Shown here: positions 16,574 through 24,129 of the stretch, one piece after another | Position numbering within the stretch: the first letter of the stretch is position 1 | How the letters are laid out: every line of letters starts with the position of its first letter | Source of the DNA: an uncultured Parabacteroides sp. | Lineage (GTDB): Bacteria > Bacteroidota > Bacteroidia > Bacteroidales > Tannerellaceae | DNA: 30,997 nt | Reading direction: 5' to 3' | Assembly: GCF_905196875.1 (NCBI RefSeq) | Contig: NZ_CAJJWO010000060.1 | Coordinates: forward strand, 1 to 30,997 | The notes under the pieces: model-generated | The model's input: only the letters and a program-made list of their open reading frames with translations | The model's database searches: none | What the model was told of the DNA's origin: nothing | Position numbers and translations under genes: made by a program

Positions 16574-17242
16574 TTACTTTAAATATTCTTCCGTTTTCCG
16601 GAAAAAGTCGGAGATGTGTGCCCCGTCCACAAAACCATGATGCACATAAATGGCTACCGGCATAACTAACCGGCCTTCCCGTGTCACAGCTTTCCCGACA
16701 TTCAGTAAGGGATAACTCGAACCGCTCTTTCGTTCCTGTGTATATGTGATCGATGTGAAATAAAGATCAGGTGTTGCACTTACGAGGATAACACTGTATC
16801 TGCTGTCTTCCGTCGCTATATTTTCAGATTCGTACGGATTGCCGTCTTCCGGTATTGAGTCGATGATATGGCGGGCTTCCTTGTAAAAGGCATCGAAATC
16901 TTCAATCCACGGTATCCTTACTGTAAAGAACTTCCCGTTTTGATGCATGCGTATCGGGCACAATGCATCGACTGTCTCATAACAAACTATCTCCCCGCTG
17001 TTTTTTATCCTGAAACGCAGTTCCTTTATTTCATTAGCCGCCCGCAGGATGGCATACAAATAATAGAGAAAGAAGGACTGTCCGTTCTTTTTCGCCCGGT
17101 CTTTTGCACCGGCGCACTCCACTTCGGAGGTGATAGATATACTTGGATTTTCAAAGTCACGGAAGAAATTGTAATTGTCTTTCCGTTCCCAGTTCTCAAA
17201 ATCGATGAGGTGTCCCTTGGGAAAAACAGGTTGCGTATCCAT
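16574..17242 (-). CDS. Chloramphenicol acetyltransferase-like protein
   Basis: A 222-residue member of the type A (classical trimeric) CAT superfamily, acetyl-CoA-dependent O-acetyltransferases. The catalytic HHGFVDG motif is at 201-207, with H202 as the general base and D206 in the structural position of CAT D199. The N-terminus (DFENWERKDNYNFF) also matches CAT proteins, and the length is normal. Many chromosomal homologues in gut Bacteroidota have no demonstrated resistance activity, so the acceptor substrate is open. It is a single-gene unit with its own promoter and a shared terminator. No insertion sequence or other sign of recent mobility flanks it. Confidence 0.88.
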   Translation of the reverse strand: MDTQPVFPKGHLIDFENWERKDNYNFFRDFENPSISITSEVECAGAKDRAKKNGQSFFLYYLYAILRAANEIKELRFRIKNSGEIVCYETVDALCPIRMHQNGKFFTVRIPWIEDFDAFYKEARHIIDSIPEDGNPYESENIATEDSRYSVILVSATPDLYFTSITYTQERKSGSSYPLLNVGKAVTREGRLVMPVAIYVHHGFVDGAHISDFFRKTEEYLK

Positions 17243-17268
17243 ATAAACTAAATATTATTGATAGGCTG

Positions 17269-17276
17269 CAAAGATA
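17269..17276 (-). promoter_or_regulatory. -7 element of the acetyltransferase gene
   Basis: On the minus strand this reads TATCTTTG, an exact TAnnTTTG match, about 27 bp before the ATG at 17242. No good -33 TTTG is visible at the usual distance, so the promoter may be weak or activator-dependent. Confidence 0.5.
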
Positions 17277-17393
17277 GCCATTTCGCTGGCATGAATAACT
17301 TTAAAAAGCAGATCAGGCATTAATCAATATTATTTGGATCTTTTTTACTTTTGATGGATTAGCGAGAATAGTATATTTCAGTATTTTCTTCAC

Positions 17394-17449
17394 CTTTCCA
17401 TTTTGAAAGATATTATCGTTTTGGAAAGGCTACCTTTTCAAAATGGAAG
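17394..17449 (+). promoter_or_regulatory. Candidate enhancer site for the kdp sigma54 promoter
   Basis: A perfect 13-bp inverted repeat, TTCCATTTTGAAA at 17396-17408 and TTTCAAAATGGAA at 17436-17448, has centres 40 bp apart. Overlapping its right half is a second near-perfect palindrome, TTTTGGAAAGG (17419-17429), CTA, CCTTTTCAAAA (17433-17443). These sites lie about 95-145 bp upstream of the -12 element, where sigma54 activators normally bind. No protein is assigned to them by sequence alone. Confidence 0.55.
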
Positions 17450-17527
17450 GGTTGTTGTCAGAGTTGTTTTCTTTCTGTTTTTTTTAAAGTGTTGGATTTC
17501 AGTCAATAATGACTTTTGACGTTTTTT

Positions 17528-17543
17528 TGGCACGCCTTTGGCA
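17528..17543 (+). promoter_or_regulatory. Sigma54 (-24/-12) promoter of the kdp operon
   Basis: TGGCACGCCTTTGGCA matches the sigma54 consensus TGGCACG-N4-TTGCA at all defined positions but one (T to G in the -12 box). GG (17529-17530) and GC (17541-17542) are separated by exactly 10 bp. The expected start site is near 17554, about 37 bp before the first small ORF. I see no TAnnTTTG promoter in the gap. The 17277-17393 part of the gap holds nothing else I can support. Confidence 0.8.
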
Positions 17544-17590
17544 TATAGAATAGCGAAACGATTAGTATTAACTATTAAATAAACAAAGGT

Positions 17591-17692
17591 ATGTTAGACA
17601 ACGTATTTGTAGGATTTGGATTTTTATGTGTGGTGGGAGCGGCCTGCTACTGGTTTTTCTTTAAGTGTGTAGATTGGTTTGAAAAGATTTAA
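17591..17692 (+). CDS. 33-aa single-helix membrane peptide heading the kdp operon
   Basis: A short ORF of 33 residues starting MLDNVFVGFGF and ending DWFEKI. It consists of one strongly hydrophobic segment (about residues 5-25) followed by an amphipathic tail, the shape of a small membrane subunit. It is the first ORF after the sigma54 promoter and lies 15 bp upstream of kdpF on the same strand. It is not KdpF itself, which is the next ORF and ends in the typical KPEKF. A role as an additional Kdp accessory peptide is inferred from position and composition. Confidence 0.6.
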   Translation: MLDNVFVGFGFLCVVGAACYWFFFKCVDWFEKI

Positions 17693-17707
17693 GAAAGGAG
17701 AGAAAAT

Positions 17708-17788
17708 ATGTTTGCAGCTTTATTTATACTCTGCGTAGTGATCTTCGGGTATCTGATGTATGTGTTGATCAAACCCGAGAAGTTTTAA
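17708..17788 (+). CDS. kdpF: Potassium-transporting ATPase subunit KdpF
   Basis: A 26-residue peptide, MFAALFILCVVIF then GYLMYVLIKPEKF: one membrane helix ending in the tyrosine/leucine and KPEKF signature typical of KdpF. In the Kdp complex KdpF sits at the KdpA/KdpB interface and stabilises the assembly. A strong Shine-Dalgarno (AAAGGAGA) precedes the ATG, unusual for Bacteroidota and supporting real translation. It ends 21 bp before kdpA. Confidence 0.85.
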   Translation: MFAALFILCVVIFGYLMYVLIKPEKF

Positions 17789-17809
17789 TCGTAAATTTAA
17801 GGTGAAAAG

Positions 17810-19519
17810 ATGAATACTGAATTAATAGGTAGTATTGCCCAAATCGTATTGATGGTCGTTTTGGCCTACCCGCTGGGGATGTACATTGCGAAGGTATATA
17901 AGGAGGAGAAGACTTGGTTGGACTTCATGGCTCCGGTTGAAAGATGGATTTACAAACTCTGCGGTATCGATCCGAAAGAAGAAATGAGTTGGAAAAGCTT
18001 CCTGAAAGCACTTCTTACTGTCAATGTTTTCTGGTTTTTCTGGGGGATGATCCTTCTTTGTATACAGGCGTATTTGCCGTTGAATCCGGACGGTAATGCA
18101 AACCAGAGCCCCGATCTGGCATTCAATACATGTATCAGTTTTATGGTGAACTGTAACCTGCAACATTATAGCGGCGAAAGCGGGCTGACTTATTTCACGC
18201 AGTTGTTTGTTATCATGTTGTTCCAGTTTATTACGGCGGCTACCGGTATGGCGGCACTGGCCGGTATCTTTAAGGCGATGGCGGCAAAAAGTACCGCAAC
18301 GATCGGTAATTTCTGGAATTATCTGGTGAAAAGCTGTACGCGCATCTTGTTACCAATGTCTTTGATAGTTGGCTTTGTCCTTATCCTGCAAGGTGTCCCG
18401 ATGGGCTTCGACGGCAAGATGGCGGTGACCACAATGGAAGGCACTGAACAGATGGTTTCGCAAGGGCCTACCGCTGCTATCGTTCCTATTAAACAGTTGG
18501 GAACCAATGGGGGAGGTTACTTCGGTGTGAATTCTTCTCATCCGCTGGAAAATCCGACTTACCTTTCTAATATGGTGGAATGTTGGTCGATCCTGATCCT
18601 GCCGATGGCGATGATTTTTGCATTGGGCTTCTATCTGAAACGTAAGAAGTTGGGATATACGATTTTCGGTGTGATGCTATTTGCTTACCTGGCAAGCGTG
18701 GCGATCAATACATATTATGAAATGAACGGTAACCCGAAGATTACCGAAATGGGTATCGACCAGGCTTGTGGGGCGATGGAAGGTAAGGAAACACGCCTGG
18801 GGCCGGCTGCTACCGCGCTCTGGAGTTGTACGACAACGGTTACTTCCAATGGCTCGGTGAATGGTATGCACGACAGTACGATGCCGCTTTCAGGTATGAT
18901 GGAAATGTTGAATATGCAGATCAATACCTGGTTCGGCGGTGTGGGAGTCGGTTTTATGAACTATTATGCTTTCCTTATTATAGCAGTCTTTATCAGCGGG
19001 CTGATGGTTGGACGTACGCCGGAATTTCTCGGAAAGAAAGTGGAGGCGCGTGAAATGAAGATAGCTACGATCGTGGCGCTGGCGCATCCGTTCGTGATCC
19101 TGATCTTTACGGCTATTTCAAGTTATATTTTTGTCTATCACCCGGATTTTGTGGAAAGCGAAGGGGGATGGTTGAATAATCCGGGTTTCCACGGTTTCAG
19201 TGAGATGCTTTACGAATATACATCCGCTTCAGCCAATAACGGTTCTGGTTTTGAGGGACTGGGGGATAATACATGGTTCTGGAACTTTACGACAGGGTTG
19301 GCGCTGATCATTTCTCGTTACCTTCCGATCGTAGGACAAGTGGCTATTGCAGGATTGCTGGCACAAAAGAAATTCATACCTGAGAGTGCAGGTACTTTGA
19401 AAACCGACACGGTGACGTTTGGTGTAATGACATTCTGTGTAATTTTTATTGTTGCAGCTTTGTCCTTCTTCCCGACACTGACGTTAGGACCGATTGCCGA
19501 ATATTTTAGCATTTACTAA
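17810..19519 (+). CDS. kdpA: Potassium-transporting ATPase subunit KdpA
   Basis: The channel-like subunit of the high-affinity KdpFABC pump, which selects and binds potassium. It has 569 residues, about the family length, with around ten hydrophobic helices. A selectivity-filter segment, GTNGGGYFGVNSSHPLENPT, begins at residue 231, matching the conserved TNGGG...NSAHP.ENPT signature. An AAGGTG ribosome-binding site precedes the ATG. Translation is followed 27 bp later by kdpB. No truncation or frameshift is seen. Confidence 0.98.
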   Translation: MNTELIGSIAQIVLMVVLAYPLGMYIAKVYKEEKTWLDFMAPVERWIYKLCGIDPKEEMSWKSFLKALLTVNVFWFFWGMILLCIQAYLPLNPDGNANQSPDLAFNTCISFMVNCNLQHYSGESGLTYFTQLFVIMLFQFITAATGMAALAGIFKAMAAKSTATIGNFWNYLVKSCTRILLPMSLIVGFVLILQGVPMGFDGKMAVTTMEGTEQMVSQGPTAAIVPIKQLGTNGGGYFGVNSSHPLENPTYLSNMVECWSILILPMAMIFALGFYLKRKKLGYTIFGVMLFAYLASVAINTYYEMNGNPKITEMGIDQACGAMEGKETRLGPAATALWSCTTTVTSNGSVNGMHDSTMPLSGMMEMLNMQINTWFGGVGVGFMNYYAFLIIAVFISGLMVGRTPEFLGKKVEAREMKIATIVALAHPFVILIFTAISSYIFVYHPDFVESEGGWLNNPGFHGFSEMLYEYTSASANNGSGFEGLGDNTWFWNFTTGLALIISRYLPIVGQVAIAGLLAQKKFIPESAGTLKTDTVTFGVMTFCVIFIVAALSFFPTLTLGPIAEYFSIY

Positions 19520-19546
19520 TTAGCTGATAGTTAAGAAAGAAATAAA

Positions 19547-21589
19547 ATGAAAGAGAATAAATCCGCTTCTTTGTTTCCAAAGGAGCTTGTTATAGAAAGC
19601 ATGAAACAGTCGTTCGCAAAACTAGACCCGCGTACGATGTTTCGTAATCCGATCATGTTCATTGTAGAGATAGTGACGTTTGTGATGTTGATCGTAACAG
19701 TTTGGGCTGTCGTCACCGGAGCGCAAAACCAGGGAACGTTCGGATATAACTTGTTTGTTTTTGTTGTGTTGTTTCTCACCCTGCTCTTTGCCAACTTCGC
19801 CGAAGCGATTGCCGAGGCACGTGGCAAAGCCCAGGCGGACAGTTTGCGCAAAACCCGTGAAGAGACACCGGCCAAGTTGATTGGCGCTGGCGGTTCTATC
19901 ACATCCGTAAGCAGTTCGAAGTTGAAAAAAGGTGATGTCTTTATCTGTGAAGCCGGTGATACGATCCCGTCCGACGGCGAGATCATCGAAGGGCTTGCCT
20001 CCATCGACGAAAGTGCCATTACAGGCGAGTCGGCCCCGGTGATCCGTGAAGCGGGTGGCGACAAGAGTTCTGTAACCGGTGGTACGAAGGTGCTTTCCGA
20101 CCAGATCCGGGTGGTGGTGACCACGCAGCCGGGCGAGAGTTTCCTTGATAAGATGATTGCCCTGGTAGAAGGTGCTTCAAGGAAAAAGACTCCGAATGAG
20201 ATAGCGTTAACGATCCTGCTGGCGGGTTTTACATTGGTATTCGTGGTTGTTTGCGGTACTTTGAAACCGATGGCCGATTATTCAAATACGCAGATCACGA
20301 TTGCGGCTTTCATCTCTTTGTTTGTCTGTCTGATCCCGACAACGATCGGCGGTCTGCTGTCGGCGATCGGTATTGCCGGTATGGATCGTGCCTTGCGTGC
20401 TAATGTGATTACCAAATCGGGTAAGGCGGTGGAAACGGCTGGTGATATAGATACTTTGTTACTGGATAAAACCGGAACGATAACGATCGGTAACCGTAAG
20501 GCAACCCAGTTCTACCCGGTATCCGGTATCGAGGAACAAGCATTCGTACAGGCTTGCCTGTTGGCTTCCCTGTCCGACGAAACGCCTGAAGGAAAATCGA
20601 TTGTCGAACTGGGACGTGAACGGGGTATCCGTATCCGTGACCTGAGTACTTCGGGTTCGAAGATGATTAAGTTCACCGCGGAAACCAAATGCTCGGGTGT
20701 CGACCTGAAAGACGGCATCCGTATCCGTAAAGGGGCTTTTGATGCAATCCGCAGAATGAGTGAGGCTGCCGGGAATAAATATCCGGAAGAGGTAGCCGAC
20801 CTGGTACAGAAGATTACGAGTAACGGGGGGACGCCGCTGGTGGTTTCGCAGGACGACTTTATTATTGGTGTGATTGAATTGCAGGATATTATCAAACCGG
20901 GTATCCAGGAACGTTTCGAACGTCTCCGTAAGATGGGGGTGAAGACGGTAATGGTAACGGGTGATAATCCGCTGACTGCCAAATATATTGCCGAGAAAGC
21001 CGGTGTAGACGATTATATCGCCGAAGCCAAGCCGGAAGATAAGATGAACTATATCAAGAAGGAACAGGACAGCGGTAAACTGGTTGCGATGATGGGTGAC
21101 GGTACGAACGATGCTCCGGCACTGGCCCAGGCAAACGTAGGGGTTGCTATGAACAGCGGTACGCAGGCGGCTAAAGAGGCCGGTAATATGGTGGACCTCG
21201 ATAATGACCCGACCAAACTGATCGAGATCGTGGAGATCGGTAAGCAGCTCCTGATGACGCGCGGAACGTTGACTACGTTCAGTATAGCGAATGATGTGGC
21301 TAAATATTTTGCAATTGTTCCAGCTCTGTTTATGGTGGCTATTCCACAGCTGGATGCACTGAATATCATGCATCTGCATAGTCCTGAAAGTGCGATATTG
21401 AGTGCGATCATCTTTAATGCGATCATTATTCCGATCCTGATTCCGCTGGCATTGAAAGGGGTTGCTTATAAGCCGATCGGAGCTTCCGCGTTATTGCGCC
21501 GTAACTTGCTGATATACGGAGTAGGCGGTATAGTGGCACCGTTCGTCGGGATCAAGTTGATTGACCTGGTTGTCAGTTTGTTTATGTAA
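19547..21589 (+). CDS. kdpB: Potassium-transporting ATPase ATP-binding subunit KdpB
   Basis: The P-type ATPase subunit (680 residues) that hydrolyses ATP to drive potassium uptake through KdpA. The phosphorylation motif DKTGT has its aspartate at residue 307, the same number as in the E. coli enzyme. The actuator loop TGES lies near 160 and the hinge GDGTNDAPAL near 520. Hydrophobic helices flank the cytoplasmic domains at both ends. It is followed by kdpC after 21 bp in the same operon. The catalytic core looks intact. Confidence 0.98.
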   Translation: MKENKSASLFPKELVIESMKQSFAKLDPRTMFRNPIMFIVEIVTFVMLIVTVWAVVTGAQNQGTFGYNLFVFVVLFLTLLFANFAEAIAEARGKAQADSLRKTREETPAKLIGAGGSITSVSSSKLKKGDVFICEAGDTIPSDGEIIEGLASIDESAITGESAPVIREAGGDKSSVTGGTKVLSDQIRVVVTTQPGESFLDKMIALVEGASRKKTPNEIALTILLAGFTLVFVVVCGTLKPMADYSNTQITIAAFISLFVCLIPTTIGGLLSAIGIAGMDRALRANVITKSGKAVETAGDIDTLLLDKTGTITIGNRKATQFYPVSGIEEQAFVQACLLASLSDETPEGKSIVELGRERGIRIRDLSTSGSKMIKFTAETKCSGVDLKDGIRIRKGAFDAIRRMSEAAGNKYPEEVADLVQKITSNGGTPLVVSQDDFIIGVIELQDIIKPGIQERFERLRKMGVKTVMVTGDNPLTAKYIAEKAGVDDYIAEAKPEDKMNYIKKEQDSGKLVAMMGDGTNDAPALAQANVGVAMNSGTQAAKEAGNMVDLDNDPTKLIEIVEIGKQLLMTRGTLTTFSIANDVAKYFAIVPALFMVAIPQLDALNIMHLHSPESAILSAIIFNAIIIPILIPLALKGVAYKPIGASALLRRNLLIYGVGGIVAPFVGIKLIDLVVSLFM

Positions 21590-21610
21590 TCAATTAAAAG
21601 TATAGAAATC

Positions 21611-22189
21611 ATGATATCAAATATAATTAAATCGTTAAAGTTGACAATAGCTTTCTGTGTATTGTTCAGTGTTTGTTACATATTTGTTTTATGGGCTTTT
21701 GCTCAGGTTGCCACTCCGAATAGTGGAAACGCCGAAGTGGTGGAATTGAATGGAAAAGTAGTGGGAGCGGCCAATGTAGGCCAATCCTTTACGCAGGATA
21801 TTTATTTCTGGGGTCGTCCTTCCTGCGCGGGCGACGGATATGATGCTTCCAGTTCCGCAGGTAGTAACAAGGGACCATCCAATGAAGAGTATCTGGCTGA
21901 CCTTCAGGCGCGCATCGATACCTTCCTCGTACATCATCCGTATCTGAAACGTGAAGAGGTTCCGGCCGAGATTGTTACCGCCAGTGCTTCCGGACTCGAT
22001 CCGCATATTTCGCCGAAGGCTGCTTACGTACAGGTACAGCGGGTGGCAGCAGCGCGTGGTGTGTCTCCGGAAAGATTGATGGCTATCGTAAATGCCAATG
22101 TAGAGAAACCGTTGCTGGGACTTTTCGGAACGGAAAAGGTGAATGTCCTGAAACTGAATGTGGCTGTGGAAAAGGCCCTGGATAAATAA
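21611..22189 (+). CDS. kdpC: Potassium-transporting ATPase subunit KdpC
   Basis: A 192-residue accessory subunit with one N-terminal membrane helix (about 10-30) and an exported domain. Family motifs are visible: GQSFTQDIYFWGRPSC near residue 55, DGYDASSSAGSNKGPSN near 75, and ASASGLDPHISP near 120. KdpC is thought to assist nucleotide binding and complex stability. It is followed by an outer-membrane protein gene 48 bp downstream rather than directly by kdpD. Confidence 0.97.
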   Translation: MISNIIKSLKLTIAFCVLFSVCYIFVLWAFAQVATPNSGNAEVVELNGKVVGAANVGQSFTQDIYFWGRPSCAGDGYDASSSAGSNKGPSNEEYLADLQARIDTFLVHHPYLKREEVPAEIVTASASGLDPHISPKAAYVQVQRVAAARGVSPERLMAIVNANVEKPLLGLFGTEKVNVLKLNVAVEKALDK

Positions 22190-22237
22190 TTGATTAAACA
22201 AGTTTACTAAAGAAGCAAATAACGATATAACAAGAAT

Positions 22238-22993
22238 ATGAAATCGATACTCAAAAAGATGGCCGTTGTGGCAATGATCTTCTCAGTCTCTTCTTTCTCT
22301 ATAATGCAAGCCCAGGAGAATGAGGCTGGCGTAAAGTTTACGGTACAGGGCGACCTGGTGAGTTCTTATGTATGGCGTGGAATGTATCAGACGAGTGCCA
22401 GCTTCCAGCCGACTTTTGGCCTGAGCGTAGGGGGCTTCTCCCTGACTGCCTGGGGTTCGACCGACTTTACCGGTGTAAACGAAAATTCCGGACAGGGCGC
22501 TAAAGAGATCGACTTGACAGCGGCTTATACATTCGGAAACTCTGGATTGACATTGTCGGTTGCCGACCTGTGGTGGGCCGGACAGGGAGCCGGAAAGTAT
22601 TTTAATTTTAAGAGTCATGAAACTGCTCATCATTTTGAAGGTGCTATTGCTTATTCATTGCCGGTAGAAAAGTTTCCTTTATCAATTGCCTGGTACACAA
22701 TGTTTGCCGGCCTGGATAAGAATAGTCATGATGAGCAGGCATACTCTACGTATGTGGAAATGAATTATCCGTTCAGTGTTAAAATGGTAGATCTGAATGT
22801 GACCTGTGGCTTCACTCCCTGGAATGCGCCGCAGTATCTGACAAACAGTTTTGCCGTAACGAACGTGGCGCTCAAAGGAACGACCGCAATAAAGTTCAGC
22901 GATTCGTTTTCTTTGCCTATTTTTGCACAAGCCATTTGGAATCCTCGCCTCGAAGATGCTCATTTGGTTTTCGGATTCACTTTGAAACCGTAA
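22238..22993 (+). CDS. Outer-membrane beta-barrel protein in the kdp operon (TorF/Gcw_chp-like)
   Basis: A 251-residue exported protein with a signal peptide (about 1-25, ending IMQAQ). The remainder is beta-strand-rich, opening with GDLVSSYVWRGMYQTSASFQPTF, which resembles the start of TorF/Gcw_chp putative porins, and it ends in a strand with terminal aromatic residues (HLVFGFTLKP). It sits between kdpC and the kdpD-like gene, all on one strand with gaps below 50 bp. A plausible role is potassium passage across the outer membrane or osmotic adaptation, but this is inference from neighbourhood. Confidence 0.8.
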   Translation: MKSILKKMAVVAMIFSVSSFSIMQAQENEAGVKFTVQGDLVSSYVWRGMYQTSASFQPTFGLSVGGFSLTAWGSTDFTGVNENSGQGAKEIDLTAAYTFGNSGLTLSVADLWWAGQGAGKYFNFKSHETAHHFEGAIAYSLPVEKFPLSIAWYTMFAGLDKNSHDEQAYSTYVEMNYPFSVKMVDLNVTCGFTPWNAPQYLTNSFAVTNVALKGTTAIKFSDSFSLPIFAQAIWNPRLEDAHLVFGFTLKP

Positions 22994-23006
22994 TATAGAT
23001 AGTCGG

Positions 23007-24128
23007 ATGGACAGAGAACAGAGTGTACAGCACTTTTTGGACTTACTGAAAAAGTCCCGCCGTGGTAATTTCAAGATCTACATCGGTATGATTGCCGGTG
23101 TAGGTAAATCGTACCGTATGCTTCAGGAGGCACACGAGCTGCTTCGTAGTGGTATCGATATACAAATCGGTTATATAGAAACACATGGCAGGCTCGAAAC
23201 GGAAGCGTTGGTGGAAGGATTGCCCCAGGTCCCGCGCCGGAAATCCTTTTATAAAGGGAAAGAGGTGGAGGAAATGGATTTGCAGGCCATCCTGAGTGTC
23301 CATCCTGAAGTAGTCATTGTCGATGAGCTGGCCCATTCCAATGTAGAAGGCAGTAAGAACGAAAAGCGTTGGCAGGATGTAATGGATATCCTTGAGGCCG
23401 GCATCAGTGTGATCACGGCTGTCAATATCCAGCATCTGGAAGGGTTGAACGAAGAGGTGCAGGATATAGCCGGAATAGAAGTGAAAGAACGAATTCCGGA
23501 TAGCGTATTGGAACAGGCCGATGAAGTGGTCAATATCGACCTCACCGCCGACGAACTGGTGAAACGTCTGAAAGCCGGGAAGATATACCGTCCGGAGAAG
23601 GTGGAAACCGCTCTGAATAACTTTTTCAAGTCGGAAAATATCCTTCAGCTGCGCGAGCTGGCCTTGAAGGAGGTGGCTTTGAGGGTGGAGAAGAAGGTGG
23701 AGAATTCGGTTCCGGTCAATACGGGTGTCCGGCATGAAAAGTTCCTGGCCTGCATCAGCAGTAATGAGCGTACGCCGCGTAAGGTGATCCGGAAAGCGGC
23801 CCGTCTGGCTACTCGTTATAATACGAAGTTCTTTGTTTTGTATGTACAGACTCCACGGGAGAGCATTGACCGGATACCGTTGGCCAACCAGCGTTATTTG
23901 TCCAATCATTTTAAACTGGCAACAGAGCTGGGGGGAGAAGTGATACAGGTTCAGTCTGAGTCGGTGACGGATAGTATCGTTCAGGTATGTAAGGAAAAAA
24001 TGATAACGACACTTTGTATCGGTAAGCCTTCCTTTAGTTTGCGTACCCTGTTGTTTTCTTCGTATCGTTACCGGAAATTACTGAATAGTTTGTCGCAGTT
24101 GAATATTGATTTAATAATAATCGCATAA
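23007..24128 (+). CDS. kdpD: KdpD N-terminal sensor half without a kinase domain
   Basis: A 373-residue cytoplasmic protein covering only the input part of KdpD. The KdpD sensor domain spans about 20-230, with a P-loop GMIAGVGKS at 27-35 and VIVDELAHSN near 103-112. A universal-stress-protein-like domain follows at about 245-373. The four membrane helices, GAF and kinase domains of full-length KdpD (about 890 residues) are missing, and the next gene, one base downstream, supplies a kinase. The stop is clean and both parts carry their own starts, so this looks like a stable split rather than decay. The probable function is to sense potassium or turgor state and modulate the adjacent kinase. 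Confidence 0.9.
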   Translation: MDREQSVQHFLDLLKKSRRGNFKIYIGMIAGVGKSYRMLQEAHELLRSGIDIQIGYIETHGRLETEALVEGLPQVPRRKSFYKGKEVEEMDLQAILSVHPEVVIVDELAHSNVEGSKNEKRWQDVMDILEAGISVITAVNIQHLEGLNEEVQDIAGIEVKERIPDSVLEQADEVVNIDLTADELVKRLKAGKIYRPEKVETALNNFFKSENILQLRELALKEVALRVEKKVENSVPVNTGVRHEKFLACISSNERTPRKVIRKAARLATRYNTKFFVLYVQTPRESIDRIPLANQRYLSNHFKLATELGGEVIQVQSESVTDSIVQVCKEKMITTLCIGKPSFSLRTLLFSSYRYRKLLNSLSQLNIDLIIIA

Positions 24129-24129
24129 T

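Noticed and set aside
23007..24128. KdpD broken by a frameshift
   Set aside because: The following gene is a different kinase with its own signal-input region, not the missing KdpD half, and both genes have clean starts and stops.
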